A stretch of DNA of 64,000 nucleotides, taken from Parelaphostrongylus tenuis. Taxonomy: Eukaryota; Nematoda; Chromadorea; Rhabditida; Metastrongylidae. The notes beneath the pieces are model-generated. The model searched no databases and had not been told where the DNA came from. It was given only the letters and a program-made list of their open reading frames with translations. The translations under genes and the position numbers were made by a program. This document shows, in pieces, positions 36,191 through 48,840 of the stretch (positions are counted from its first letter, which is position 1; each line of letters begins with the position of its first letter). The stretch is from assembly GCA_019055375.1 (NCBI GenBank), contig JAHQIW010005990.1, positions 62,001 through 126,000 of the forward strand, written 5' to 3'.

Positions 36191-38039
36191 TACTCCTTCG
36201 GAAAAAATGAGTTTGGCACAAAATCATTGACCACGGATGAAAGTGGGGCATGGTAAGCCCAGATGCGAGATCAAACCGAACACCTAGTATATTGCGGCTA
36301 TCACCTCTGAACTTTGAGAAACAAAGCTCCAATTTTTTTACAGAACTATTCCAACATCGAAAAAGACATTTCACCTTAAAGCGAGGCGATTGAGGTCCAA
36401 TAGGCTATAAAATCACGGTTGCTACCCAGTAATGGCCTATTTCCTGGACGATTTCAGCTTCATCGTACCCATGGAGAGGAGGAGACCAGTTCCAATTCGT
36501 AATGCGATTATACCGCGTTTCATTAAGCGACTGGCAAATGACCAAATACACTGCATTGAATTTCCATTCGCAGACCTCTGAATCGGATTCTTTTCATCCA
36601 CTTTCTTGATCAATTTAGGTAGAAAGTGAGCACCAGACTAAGCCGCTCATCCACTGCTTGGTCGTCTGCCTTTTTACACAAGTTATTTTTGCACGAAAAG
36701 GCATTTAGCAACCATAAGTTTACAGGATATAATAATGATAGCTATCGAGATCAATTGTACGAATTTTGAGCTTAGGAACATCACTCATTTGCTTCATTTT
36801 ACAAACAAGATCACGAAAATCACGCGTGCCAGGATGCTGTGTAATACAGATATGGTCACGCATTTTGCTCATGGGTTAAGCTCACAACGTGCTTAACCCT
36901 TCCGAAGCAGACAAATGTGAGCGGCCACCTGTGATGATGACTGCATACCGTTCTCGAGCAATTATTTGAGGTCAAGTGGGAGAAGCAGCTTGTCACCACC
37001 ATTTGAATTTGAGGCAAAACCCTATGCTCTTTATATATGACAGGAAGCTGCCAGAATTTTGAAAGCTGCCACCCATATATGGTTTATACGTGGAAGAGTG
37101 CAAATCAAAATGATCGAATGGATCAACAATGTGGCATCTTCGTTTTTACGAAATCTAAACAGTGTAATTCACTTGGAACTTATACATGACAAATAAAGCA
37201 ACGAAAAAGTATGTCTTAACTCATACAGTACTTTACGAAATATAGGAAAAGTCAATATCACATTTTGGATCTTTCCCGGTGAGAAAGAAGCTTTCTGGCT
37301 TTCACAGTCCACCACATCCAGAACTTCAATTTACTGGAGCTAGCAAGTTTTTTTCGCGTTTTTTTTCGTCGATGTGAAACAATTAAACAATTGAGATTTC
37401 ACCCAGTAGGTACTGCTGTCCGCAATTTTCGATATTTGTGAGCACCTGTCCAATTGGAATTCAAAATTTCAGGCTTTTGTGAAGCTCATTTTATCAATTC
37501 TATTGGCCTTGTTATAAAATAGAATAGACTAATCGAATAAGAAAGATCATATAAATGCTTGTACCGATAAAATAAAATCTCTATCATGCCTTCCATAAGT
37601 CATCAAAAAAAATCTCAACTTCTCAAGTTGATAAATGAGTGGAATTTTGGCTGTTGCGAGAGTTTTTGAGACAAATTGCTCCAGTCGGGCTGAACAAAAG
37701 AGTTTGTCCAGAAGATCCTGAAGGAAAAAGCCAAAAAGCGATATTCCCAAACCTGAAAGAGAAAAAAGGTTGATTCCGCTGAGAAGCGCCAGCAGTGATC
37801 CGACGAGCTGCGTCGTTTCTATTTAAGATTCCCTTAGTTGAACTGACATATAACACATGAAATTAGCTTTAATCATACCGTAAAACGAGGTCACAGAAAA
37901 GCTCACTTCAACATGTCTCATTTATATGATACCACCATCAGATTCGACAAAACCATCCTAACTAAGATCTCAGTAGAGTGGCATGAAAGGTTTGTTAACA
38001 CAGAATCAGCTTAAGATATGATTAACATCGGGAGTGTGT
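36191..38039. other. Intergenic region, no gene recognised
   Basis: A minus-strand B-box-like GGTTTGATCTCGC at about 36270 suggests another SINE fragment. Otherwise nothing recognised. Confidence 0.3.
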
Positions 38040-38295
38040 AGTAACGTGGCCAAACTTCCTCTGCGATATCCACATGATCTTTGGTTCGATCTCAAACCCA
38101 GAGGTAACTACGTCTTCCAATCAAGCGCGATCCCTGAATCACTACCATATTTGTCAAGCAGAACAAAAACGCTAACTTGATACATTAATATCCAATCCAA
38201 ATGCATTCATTAGTAGATAGGATGTTATGAGCGCAATCATACGCACGGGACATCACTAAGAAGATTGATCAACGCCGGAAGCTCTGTCCTTTACG
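38040..38295 (+). repeat. SINE-like copy (tRNA head, GATCAACG tail)
   Basis: B-box-like TTTGGTTCGATCTCAAACCC is near the start, AATGCATTCATTAGTAGATAG in the middle, and GGGACATCACTAAGAAGATT then GATCAACGCCGGAAG at the end. The reverse complement of this layout is seen at 51.9 and 63.8 kb. Confidence 0.65.
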
Positions 38296-38544
38296 ATTTA
38301 GGCCTAATATATATGAAATCAACCACTTCGTCAGTGGAAACGCTGCAAATTTGTTAGATAGTTAGAATATATCAGCTCAACACTTCATTAAGTGATGTCC
38401 TTTTCACAGCACTCGAATTCCGCTAAGTTTGCGATTTCGCAAATGTAGCAAATGTAGCCTGAAGGCCGCACCAACGGAGAAGCAATGGATTGAAGATTTT
38501 CAGTTAAAGTTAACACTGTTGTGAACATTGCAGAGCGAGGGTCT

Positions 38545-38630
38545 AGAGCTGATGGTGTCGTGTAAGCGTTTGCTCCTTGGAAAGGCATAGCTGGGGTTCG
38601 AGTCCATGATGCAAAATCACCAGCATAAAA
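38545..38630 (+). repeat. tRNA-like SINE fragment
   Basis: TGGTGTCGTGTAAGCG resembles an A box and GGGGTTCGAGTCC is a perfect B-box consensus about 35 bases on. No cloverleaf was found by eye. Confidence 0.5.
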
Positions 38631-41600
38631 TTAGACAGTAACCAAAAAGCCAAAATTTTGATTCCCACTTAGCTTCATAGAACGTTCGAGCGGCAAAGTT
38701 AATCGCGCCGTGATTTTATCCAGAAGAGCGAAAATCCCCTGACACAACCATTTTTGCAAGCTTGACGATCTGTATACGTTTCCAGGATGGATGATGTGAA
38801 ATGGCAACAATAAGGACCACAATGCTAGGTAACTACTGTGCCATAGCACAGCGTATCTAATAAGAGGTTAGACTTCCAATCTAATTATAAGCAATTTCTC
38901 TCATTTCTACTTTCCTATCCCTCTCACATTTCCTCGTTTATTGTTTTTAATGTAATTTGGTGCACTTCAGAAATGGCGAGGCTCGGTTCTGCTCTAAATG
39001 GTTTCTCCTTTTGTGGTTCAGGCAATGTTCCCAGCATTGCTTAGTTGGATCTACTTCTAATGGATTTTATGATACCAATAGTCTCATAAGGACTGATCGA
39101 TAAGATATGAAGATCAACTGATCGAATGTGGGTTCTAGTGGCGAATTCTAACTAAAAATCGTTGCATTCAAGGCACTTTCGACGTTTGGCTTCCACTATA
39201 TTGATAATGAGGCAATCAATCGCTCCATTCCCATTATATCTTTGGAAATGTTTTCCTGGAAAAGCAAAAAAACCAAGTGGTTCCTTTCAAATGGTGTCCA
39301 TTGCTAATGAAAAACGTCATATTTTTTGTGGCTCCTTTGGGGCCATACTGAAGAGCTAGTTGGAGCATTTCTTTTGTAAACGTTCACCTGCTATTTAAAT
39401 TGAAAAAATTTTCTTCCAAGAGTTACTAGTATGGTAGTGACCGACTAGATAACGATGTTCACGTTGCGTATTTACAAATCCCAGGAGATGACTGTCGGCT
39501 GTCAAACCGCTTGATCCCGTAGGGATTCGGAAAGGTGGCAGGCTCTAGCGCTCTCATGAAATGATCGTTGACCGACCTTCGCAAATGGACTGAGACCAAA
39601 AGCTATCGATTTGGAACAAAATAAGCAGTACTGTTTCACTTGGTCCTGGCTGCTGGTCATTTTCTCAAATACTGAGTGTTTTATCACTCTCTTAGCATAG
39701 ACGACGGTAGCCCTAAACCTTATATGACACTATTCAAAGAATGGCGCATCCGTAGACTTCGCTCTATTTATTCCTGTCAAGTGCCAAATCCGCCATTTCG
39801 CTTAGAGAACATGAAGAGCAGCGTACTTTCTGACGATGCCCTTACTTATTAATTTTTTTGACGAGCGAATATCCGCGGCCTCTTCGGACGCATTTTGTCG
39901 TAAGTGCTGCGAATACCCTCACAGAAATCTTCATGAGATGTAGTGTAGTAGAAATAGGACTTCTCTGCCAATAATAGTCAGTAAATGAAAGTTAGTTGAG
40001 ACAACAGATATTAATGAGACGAAAACAATAAAGTGCCATATGATGTCTGACCCTGTGTGTGTTGGAAGGCACCTGTAATCACGGGGCTATTCACTTCTAC
40101 GACCATATAATATTGGCGATGATACATATTTTATATGAATCGCTCGTCCACAACAATATGGGAATGACTGAACGTTAACATGTGATGATTACTTTAGAAA
40201 AACGGCAGATTTTCGCAATGAAACTTTCATCGATCTGACTCGGTTTCAATTCTAGTAAAAATGTGTGAACCACACTCACCAAATTTCCTCGGAAACTTTT
40301 CTGTCGCTTCTATGATTTTAGTATGGATAGGGTATCTGTTGATAGGTTGAAAAAGGAAAATAATCCTATGAAAACGTGGCTTACTGTCTTCACGTGCCCT
40401 TACCTTATCACGATATATAATTATCATGATATAAATAGCAATATATACAGATTATTACTATTCTGCAAAATTTCCTCCTAATCAATTTTTTCCTCTCAGT
40501 TATTACTGATTTCGAGCAACATAAGAGCTTCTAGTTTAGTCCTAGCAATACTTATACATTAGCTACGCGCTCCAGTGTCAGTTGGGTTATTTTTGTTAGC
40601 CGAAAAGAAAGATAGAAAAGATCGAAATAAAGACATGATTGGAAGAAAGAAAAAAAACATTGAATATGGGAGAACACCAATGTTTCCATAATACAGGGTA
40701 GAGTCGGCGCTTTGTCGAACAGTAATATACATAGATAAACTGTACCTCCCATGGTCATACCTCAGAGCATGAAAAAAACTTCAGGAAAAACTTGGGATTG
40801 AATTTGGTTAGTCAAATCTTTCCCGAAAACTGTTTCTTTTGCCTTGAAGCTTGTATGAAACTTCAAACCAAATAAAAACGAAATACTGCACTAATGTAGA
40901 AGATAACAAAATTGCTGAAAATGTATATGTGACTCGAGACTAAGAAAAAAGCGCTTGTCACTTGCGTGTGCGATTAAGATTCTCTGAAGCGGAATCGGAA
41001 TATGGTAACGACAATTTCGATAGACGGCGGTAATCACCAATTTACTAGAAAACCTAAGAAAAGTGGATTAACTTATTTTTTACAATGTGGCCGATAGAGT
41101 TTAGAAAGATGGAAAACATACGTATAAAAATCGCTTAAGAGGAAATGCAAAGGAAAGGAAATTAGCCGCAAGTTTTTGATTGAACATTAGGTATGAAATG
41201 AGTTCTATGTGCGCATCAATAAGGATCGACGACGATAGCGGTGGAAGCGGAGGTCATGGAGATTGTTCTTCCTGACAGCGCATCGACCACTATCATAGGG
41301 ATTATTACTAATATTGATTGACAGACGGATTATCAACTTCTTATTAATATTGCCAGCAAAATTAATATAGATAGGATACGTTGTTTCATTACAGCGGGAT
41401 TAAGGAAAGATGTTTCCGACTACATTATTTAGTAAATTACGGCAGATGGATGCCTTTCTTAGTCCATTTTTCTACGCTTTCTAAGAGCTCAGCTACTGGT
41501 CTCGTTGCGAGGTGGAAAGAAAGAAGTTAATGCGTTTTATCTTAGGCAAATGGAAAATTATAGGCTAATTTAAAAGGCTCCATTTTTGCGATATCTCGAA

Positions 41601-42015
41601 TTATTCACTTTTAAAATTCTCATGATGCTTGAAGGAGTTTGAAAGAATAACGTTGACACTCGCGTGATTCCGTTATGAAGAAAATCAAGAGATAAACTCC
41701 TCTGTGTTTCACAGTAGTCGGTGCGCTCTAGAAAAGTGCTCTTTTTATGAGCCGAAGAGGAAGTCGATTATGGAAAATCACGACTGTCGCAAGAAGTTCT
41801 GGTGAAACAATGCGAGAACAAGATAAATAGATGACAAGAGTTGAATGACGGTGCCCTCAAAACCGAATGCCCTTTGTCAAAATTGTTGCTGTTATCTTCT
41901 AGACGACAGGAATCCCAGAAACCACGACATCCCCTCACTTCTAATCTCCCCCCCCCCCCCCTTCCCCTGTTCATCGTTTTCTCGTTTTTGTGATTATGGA
42001 CATCAAACGAAATTC
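38631..42015. other. Intergenic region, no gene recognised
   Basis: AT-rich sequence with short ORFs. A run of 14 Cs lies at 41948-41961. Confidence 0.35.
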
Positions 42016-42037
42016 AAACGAAATTACAAGGACTCAC

Positions 42038-42113
42038 CGGCATCGTCAGGTACAGCAGGATCGTGCACATTAGCGAGAATGAACGAGAAAAGTTTAGTGA
42101 ACTGTGATGTCAT
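42038..42113 (-). CDS. Possible first coding exon of an unidentified minus-strand gene
   Basis: A minus-strand ATG (42113-42111) opens MTSQFTKLFSFILANVHDPA then VPDDA, ending in a strong donor GTGAGT (42037-42032). The frame is also open upstream through a hydrophobic stretch (IFAFCALVYTFLL, about 42240-42280). The surrounding 42.0-42.7 kb is GC-richer than its neighbours and has further splice-like sites, as expected near a gene start. One candidate acceptor is TTTCACCAG near 41805. I do not recognise the protein and could not link a second exon with confidence, so it may be chance. Confidence 0.25.
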
Positions 42114-42129
42114 CGCCACCACATTATCA

Positions 42130-42720
42130 CGGCCACGACTACGGTAAGCGGGCGATGGTGTGATTTCGCATAAGCCTCCGTCACAGACAGATGGCTTACC
42201 CACTCGACCGTGGTGTACACGTGCGTGAAGACGATGAAGCAAAAAGGTGTAGACGAGAGCGCAAAATGCAAAAATGGGCGTGGTATTGGCGATGGAGAGC
42301 TGAATGAGGGCGAACGAGCAGGATGAACGCTACGAGACGCAGCGACGGCAACTAGTGACAGACGGCACCGATGGAGGCGGAGGTGAAACGAGCCGAATAA
42401 AACGAATCAGGCAAACGACGACATCGGCAATGGGTAGTAGTGAGTGATTTGATGATGAGAACGAAGTGATGACTTGAGTGTGTGACGATGACGGACGACG
42501 CTTATCAAACATGATCTGTCCAGCCTGAGAAGAAAAACGCTCCGAGGATACCTCAAGATAGGCATCGGTGCCTAGTTGTTCTTCGCCTAAAAATTTCCAA
42601 CACAACATCGATCGTTTCATTTTCGTTTTCCGACGCCTCGCCATCCGTAGTAGCTCGAGAATAATTTATAGAGTTTGATGCGGTCATGTTATTCGGTTAC
42701 ACTGCATTGAATCCGTAAAC
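42130..42720 (-). other. GC-richer patch, possible promoter or exons of the minus-strand candidate
   Basis: On the minus strand there are open stretches such as MFDKRRPSSSHTQV after the acceptor-like TTCTTCTCAG (near 42520) and LSIANTTPIFAF after CATTCAG (near 42308). They do not connect into one convincing reading frame. The composition differs clearly from the AT-rich flanks. Confidence 0.25.
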
Positions 42721-45300
42721 ATCCGACCAGCGTTCCGTAACTGCGAAGTACAGAATCAACGGCAACATTTGTTATAGATTACTTCTGGATCATGACACTT
42801 AGGCTACTGCTGCTCACTATTCAGTCGAGCTTCGTTGTCGTATGAGGAAGATGTGTCATTTAATGTCATGCATTTTTAACTCGTCGTTTGTGGATAGATG
42901 TTCTTTCGAATTCCGAATATAAGCTGTAATTATTACAAAGATTGGAAAAGGGGAGTAGTTCTGTATATTGGAGGTGTCTATAAACAGCTTCTACACTTTC
43001 TTAGTTGTCCTCTTGTTTGCGGTTGTTGGCGTTAATGTGATTGTAAGTTGTTAACGTCTGACTGGATACCAAGCGTAACAACTTTTATTCTGAACATTGT
43101 AGACAAACATGAACTATTTCAAAGATATATTTAGATCGCAGTATGAAAATATGTCTGTAAAATCACAGGCGTTGTGGAATAGGAGTAAAATTTAGAACCT
43201 AAGTTGAACGCAGACTCTCGATTAACTTCAAATAAAAGCAAATAAAGTTTAAAATTATGGCAGCAAACTTTCGGAAGTTCTATTGAAAACTGCGTACAGT
43301 GCTGTGGAAAGAAGTACTCTTCAATGAGCAAACGGTCCTTGTTTCGACCCCAAGCAGGAATATATCAAAGCCTTCATTCATATGAGGTCTGCACATTCAC
43401 ACCAGAACGGTCTGGATGAATATGACCACGGAATTCAGAAATCCCACATGGCGCAGATACACATTCAATCACCTTTACGACGCTATGGATGGCAACAACG
43501 ACATGGCACATTGCTCGACCAAGGCTAAATATTTTCACTTTTTGTCGCACCGCCAATGAAAATCGTACTTTCTTTGTGTGTAAGGAGCTCTGAAAATTCA
43601 CCGATGATATATCCGGTTGGAATGAAATTCTTCTCGTGTGAAATAACATAACAGCTGATCTCGACTGTTGTAGTACCAATTAATCAAGAATCAACTGGTA
43701 CATGTGTTCTCCACAAAAAACACGAACATCTCCTCCGATCATCTTGAGTGCTGCTTCTTGGTATAGCGAGATGGTGCCCTAGTTTTTCTGATTTCTAAAA
43801 ATCGTCACATGTGCTGTTCCTGATTAGAATCTTGATTCGATGCTCGTTTTCGTTCATTTCATTGAGGAAATTTATTCCATGCAATCAGCCAACGAACTTG
43901 ATGTCATGTTTCGTCAATAATTTTGCCGTTTTCAATTTCTACGTAGGAAAATAGCTTTTGCTTCCCTACAAATAAGAAGCGGAAACATCTACAAAAACAT
44001 AATTTAAACTAGTCAGGAGAGAATTTGCGTTATATGAATAGGTAATGTTACGTATGATTTTCTCGCACTGTTGGTGATGGACAAAGCCGTGAATGAATGA
44101 CGAGCGTCACTTTTTCCGCCAAACGATGACATTTTGGAAAAGATACTCCCAGTCCATTTTCTCTCTAGGGTTCATTAATCTCCAGTGATGGTGATGATGA
44201 CGTCGCATGTTTGTTAATCCTTTTACTAATGTGTGTGAGTGCATGTGGTGTTTGTGCACGTATGTATGTATGTATGTATGTGTGTGTGTGTGTATGTACG
44301 CATGTGTGTGTGTGTGTGTACACATGTGTGTTTGTATATGTGTCTGTCTGATGCACTTATGTATTCAAATTCTCAAAAGGCAAAACCGCCCTATCCGCAG
44401 GAACAATACACGATTCTCTGCGGATTACTGGATATCTCCCCTTCTTATTATTCTTTCTAGCAATATCTAAACACCATTATCGAGTCACTGAATAGACTCC
44501 ATGTGCACTTACTCTAGATTTTCGTTTATTTAGAAAAAAAAACAACTAAGGCGTCTTTTTTCTAGCATTGCCTATTGTTCTTATTCATTGAATATCACAT
44601 TGTCATATAAGAAACTTCCTTTATCAGAGAAATCTATCACTTACGTAACAGCAATATCAAATTACTATAATGAGAATTTTCACCATAACAACTATAAATA
44701 GATTATAATTCACTATAACCAGATGACAAATAAGACGATACCTTTTCCTCATGGCAGCAATAAGCAAAGCTGCTAATATTTGAAATATCCCGCCTTGCAC
44801 TACACTTGATGCGTGTCTTTCTATACAAATTTAATTTTTTGCAGATGCTGGACTAATGACCTAAATTGAAAAAAACTCGAGTTTTGATAAATTTCATTTT
44901 TCTTCTGCCCCTTTTCTCCTTTCCTTTCGATATCTATGCTTTACAACATTTCTTTCAGCAAATTTTTACAATAGGTTGAGTAATCTATATAATACAAATG
45001 GTGAAAATATTATACCTACTTACCCTTCAAGTATCGCCACTCTGAATAAATCTATCCTCAAAATCTATTAATTTTCGAACTAATTGGGTTGCTGAGCTCT
45101 TGACCTTATGAGAATTTGGTAAGATCTTCAAAGATGAAAGAAATAAAATGAAAGGAAATAAATTTCCACAAGTTCATATGGGAACATCTTAGCGGCTATC
45201 TTCAAGATCGTATAGAGAATTATCTCAACAAGCATTCAGCGCACAAGATATTCGAGGAGCTTCGTGGACGATGACTGTGAGGTAATGAATTGCATGTAAG
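42721..45300. other. Intergenic region with a TATG/TG microsatellite
   Basis: TATG units then TG units with short interruptions run at 44260-44345. ORFs across it on both strands (Cys/Val-rich or Thr/His-rich) are only the repeat translated. Nothing else recognised. Confidence 0.6.
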
Positions 45301-45429
45301 GCTGGGATGCGCAGAGTACACGTGATTCCAGGTTTTATGTTGGACAGTAATAGTCATAGTTTTATAATAGAAAAATACATTGATAATATAATTTGTCATA
45401 ATCATATTGAAATAATCGTCTACATTAAT

Positions 45430-45965
45430 TTCTATATAACATATCTTGTGCCTCATGAGGCTTGTTACGGCGCTTATACAGTGTTAGACACGTGTTTCGG
45501 CCTTACAGCCTCAACAGTAGCAAGGTGCCTTTAGTGTCTCATGGCTAGTAAGATGAACCATACTTTCAGTTCAACCTATTCCCTGCAAGAGGATATACTA
45601 CTCATATATAGAGGAATCGACACCGAATTATCTACCAATTCAGTGCATAGCCGGTGATAAAATCCCCCAACATTGCAGTGACCAACATTCGACGGCTTAT
45701 GGCTAGTAAGATGGACCAATATTTTTACATTCGACTGCTTTTATAAACCTCGCTCGAAACAATATATATTCTGATAACATATCTTGAGCCGCTGTCGATT
45801 CCTCTATATGTGGGAGTATATTCCACTACGACTACCTGAACCAAAGGACTCGTGTTACTGATGACTCTGCAATTCCGAAACACGTATCTAGCACTGTATA
45901 AGCGCATATGAGATCTCATGAAGGACTCAAAATATGGTAAAAATTATATATTGTTTTGAGCGAGG
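45430..45965. repeat. Two joined CACGTG-hairpin family copies
   Basis: The motif GACACGTGTTTCGGCCTTAC (near 45487) starts a left arm mirrored by CCGAAACACGTATCTAGCAC (near 45878). The segment 45735-45965 is itself a hairpin: ACCTCGCTCGAAACAATATA against the mirrored TATTGTTTTGAGCGAGGT. The middle at 45610-45710 matches 53265-53350 in inverted orientation (GTTGGGGGATT). It is best read as a deleted copy beside a half copy. Confidence 0.75.
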
Positions 45966-47195
45966 TCTATTGCAAAGTCAAATGTAAAGGTACCAATTTA
46001 TTTCGTAGGCTACTACGGAAATAATGGTAATGACAGAATACGGAGATATAATGGAGAAGATTTCAAATAGATATTACTATCCCATAGGAACATAAAACCT
46101 CAGGGCGTAAGAATCTGGAAGCATTTTGGATATATGTCATGAATCAAACTTCGACCGCACGGATGAAGGGCTTTTCAATACGCATGAAGTGATAAGATAA
46201 ATATGAATGATAACTTAATGTTGAGGGTATACTGGTATTCCATGTTATCTCTATACAATTAGTCGCCACGTGAAAAATTTGGAGGAAGACTCATGGAAAG
46301 CAGCAAGTATGTCAAAAAAACTCTTATTTTGCTGCAGTTCAAATCTAAGCAAATATAGTGGCCTTTTCAAAGATTACAAAGGTATTTGACCAACTTTTGC
46401 AAAATACCTGCTTTTTTGAAGCATTGAAGAAAGCGAAATCCATCTTAACGTCAGCTCAGATAATCGTATTATAGGTACTAAGATGTCTAGCTTATAAGAT
46501 AGGTAGTGCGCGCTATAAATGGCAGAATTTCTTCCCAGAAAAAGAGATAGACATATTGTTTTAGAGAACTGTGTTATTATCTAGAAATCATGACACGCTA
46601 ACCCTTTCGGTACCACGTTGATTTTTCGCCTGACAGGCGGCGCGATTGATCGGCCAGCAGGGCGCGCTCGAACGGCATCATTATAGTTTTTTTTATGAAA
46701 TGCAGATGTTCATCGTCACTATAAAGGTTTTTATGATTACTAAAAGTTAGAATATTACTGAGGAGACTTTTACAAGGCCATCGGTTGTAGAAACAACGCC
46801 AATGCTTCCCAATGAACAACAGCCTTCACCTAAGAAGCAATTGTGCGTTGCAAAACCTTATTCGAAAGTATCTGTGCGTATTGTTGGAAAAATTGTTATT
46901 AATTGCATGCAGCTGATAAAGAAAATCTTTTTTAGATCATCTACCAAATAAGTGCCAAATTTGCATTGAGGCGGCCACGTACCACAGTAAGTCCCTGTAA
47001 GCTGAAGCGCGACAGAGCGGTTGGTATACAAAAAAGTGTACACCCAGTACTGGACGGGTTAAGCTCTCAACTTTAATCGAGTTCACAACTCACATCACTG
47101 TCTCTCTGAGCGATTGGTCCACCTATTTAATCTATGGAAAATCAGAACTTCTCTAATTATGTGAGAAATATAAATCAGTCGAGTATCTTGAGATC
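45966..47195. other. Intergenic region, no gene recognised
   Basis: Two minus-strand ORFs (46598-46819 and 46858-47043) lie head to tail and look coding-like, but I do not recognise them; an old transposase is possible. Confidence 0.3.
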
Positions 47196-47198
47196 TCG

Positions 47199-47672
47199 CT
47201 CAAGAACAATATGATCTGACAATGTATTTTGAGCCTTTCATAAGGTGTGTTATGGCACATATACAGTGTAAAGCATTTGTTTCAGCCTTACGGCCTCATC
47301 AATTGCACAGTGTCTTATCGTCCAGTCAGTCTCGTGGATCTACTCCTTACATAGAGAAGTCGACGACGAACTTTCTACACTCAACGTATGGTGAAACAAT
47401 CACCTTGGCGTTCTTTCAGTGTCAAGTGTGAGTGCAATCGACAATCAGTCACACTCGACACTCTGAGAGAAAGCCACGGTGATTGTCTCAACATACGTCG
47501 TGTGTAAAAGTTCGTCGTTGACTCCTCTATTTAGGGGTAGATCCCCGAGGAACTGCCTGAACGAAGAATTACCGTGCAGCCGACGAGGTTGTAATGCCGA
47601 AACACGTGTCTTGCGCTGCATAAGTGCCATAACGGACCTCATGAAGGGCTCAAAATACATTGTCGGATTATA
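47199..47672. repeat. Complete foldback element of the CACGTG-hairpin family
   Basis: The best copy. Arms of about 230 bases pair from the outside (CAATGTATTTTGAGCC with GGGCTCAAAATACATTG) through CAGCCTTACGGCCTC with the mirrored GAGGTTGTAATGCCG, to the centre (CAGTGTCAAGTGTGAGTG with CACACTCGACACTCTG). The loop is only about 25 bases, near 47440. Overlapping ORFs on the two strands encode similar peptides because of the symmetry, not because of a gene. Confidence 0.9.
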
Positions 47673-48509
47673 TCCTAAAGTATTTTCTCATAGCCCACGG
47701 CTTAAAGGGAACGACTGACTGGAGCGTAGTATCTATGTGTACACATTTCTCCATATTTTTCATCAAACCTACTTCGAGATGACGTACCTGCGCCGTAGTG
47801 TACGCAGCGTGCTTTATGTGGATTTGAACTGTTACAAATACAAGTCTATAAAATTCAAAAGATCGAGGAACAAAGAACCCACTAAAATGATCGGAGAAAG
47901 AGTATCACTTTTGATTGAGATTTCTTCTTGTAATAGCTACTGTTAACACGACTGTTTTTAGAGGTTTCGGAGAAAAAAAAAGAGAAATGACTACTAAGGT
48001 CCTAAAATTATTGGCAAAAAGTACCTTATTGAACAAATTGTGAAGAAACTGGAAAGGGACTGAACATATATGTCGCAAACTTTTATTTTTTGTTAGACTT
48101 TTCCTTGAATAAGCAAATTCTATTAGCCAATGGTTTGATAACAGAGAAAAAAAACGAATTCATTATTCTACTTTTCGTTTTCAATTAGCTTTCAAGCTTA
48201 ACGGCTGCTAAAAATGCACGACATCTCCAAATGGGAAATCAACATTTTAAATTTAGTAAGAGTATAACTTGCAGACTTTTGCACAGTTTTGCGCTTTTCG
48301 TTGACGTTGTTGCATAAAGATCGTATACCTCCACTTAGTGCACTACGGTATATCGTTGCAAGACTCCAGTAGTTCAATAAAAATATTATTTAATCGACCT
48401 CTTCAAACCTAATGATGAGCTATAGTGACAATTTCAGATGGTAGTTCGGCTATTCTTATCAACGAACTTCACTCAAATGCTCAAGTATTCTGTTACATAA
48501 TCTCATCGG
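47673..48509. other. Intergenic region, no gene recognised
   Basis: AT-rich, one 69-codon ORF (47737-47946) without similarity. Confidence 0.3.
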
Positions 48510-48840
48510 TACGATGTCGCGAGCTGATCATCGAAACCGATCCCAACTCCGTGATCCACAAAAATATACATCGGTAGCGAAATATGGATAGCTCGGTCAT
48601 AGAGCAAGAGGAAACGACGACAGATGGACGAAAGGAACTGTATGTAGACTACTCCACGAGAGTGCATTCGTCCCCGAAGACAAGCACCTATACGTGGGGT
48701 TGACGTGTTTGTTAGAAAAATTAATCGACTGCACTCGCAGCTGCCAATCGTTTACAGTTCGCGTTATGACACACGAATCAGCCATCATGCTTTAGTCAGA
48801 TCCCAGCATGAACGACAATTTCGAGAAGAAGGAACGAACA
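48510..48840 (+). pseudogene. RTE-type LINE C-terminal remnant
   Basis: Broken plus-strand frames match the end of RTE-clade reverse transcriptase proteins: QLRD, GH.ARGNDDRWTK, PRECIRPRRQAPIRG and VDVFVRKINRLHSQL, in the expected order, corresponding to family motifs such as KIRWAGH..R..DDRWT and RPPTRW.DVFV. At least one in-frame stop and several frame changes are present. It is an old fragment with no function expected. Confidence 0.6.

Noticed and set aside
44107..44470. Overlapping ORFs on both strands rich in Cys/Val or Thr/His
   Set aside because: They are translations of the TATG/TG microsatellite.
46598..47043. Two adjacent minus-strand ORFs as a piggyBac-like transposase
   Set aside because: I could not match catalytic motifs; left unnamed.
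47222..47718. Similar ORFs on opposite strands, as if two related genes
   Set aside because: The similarity comes from the palindrome of the foldback element.
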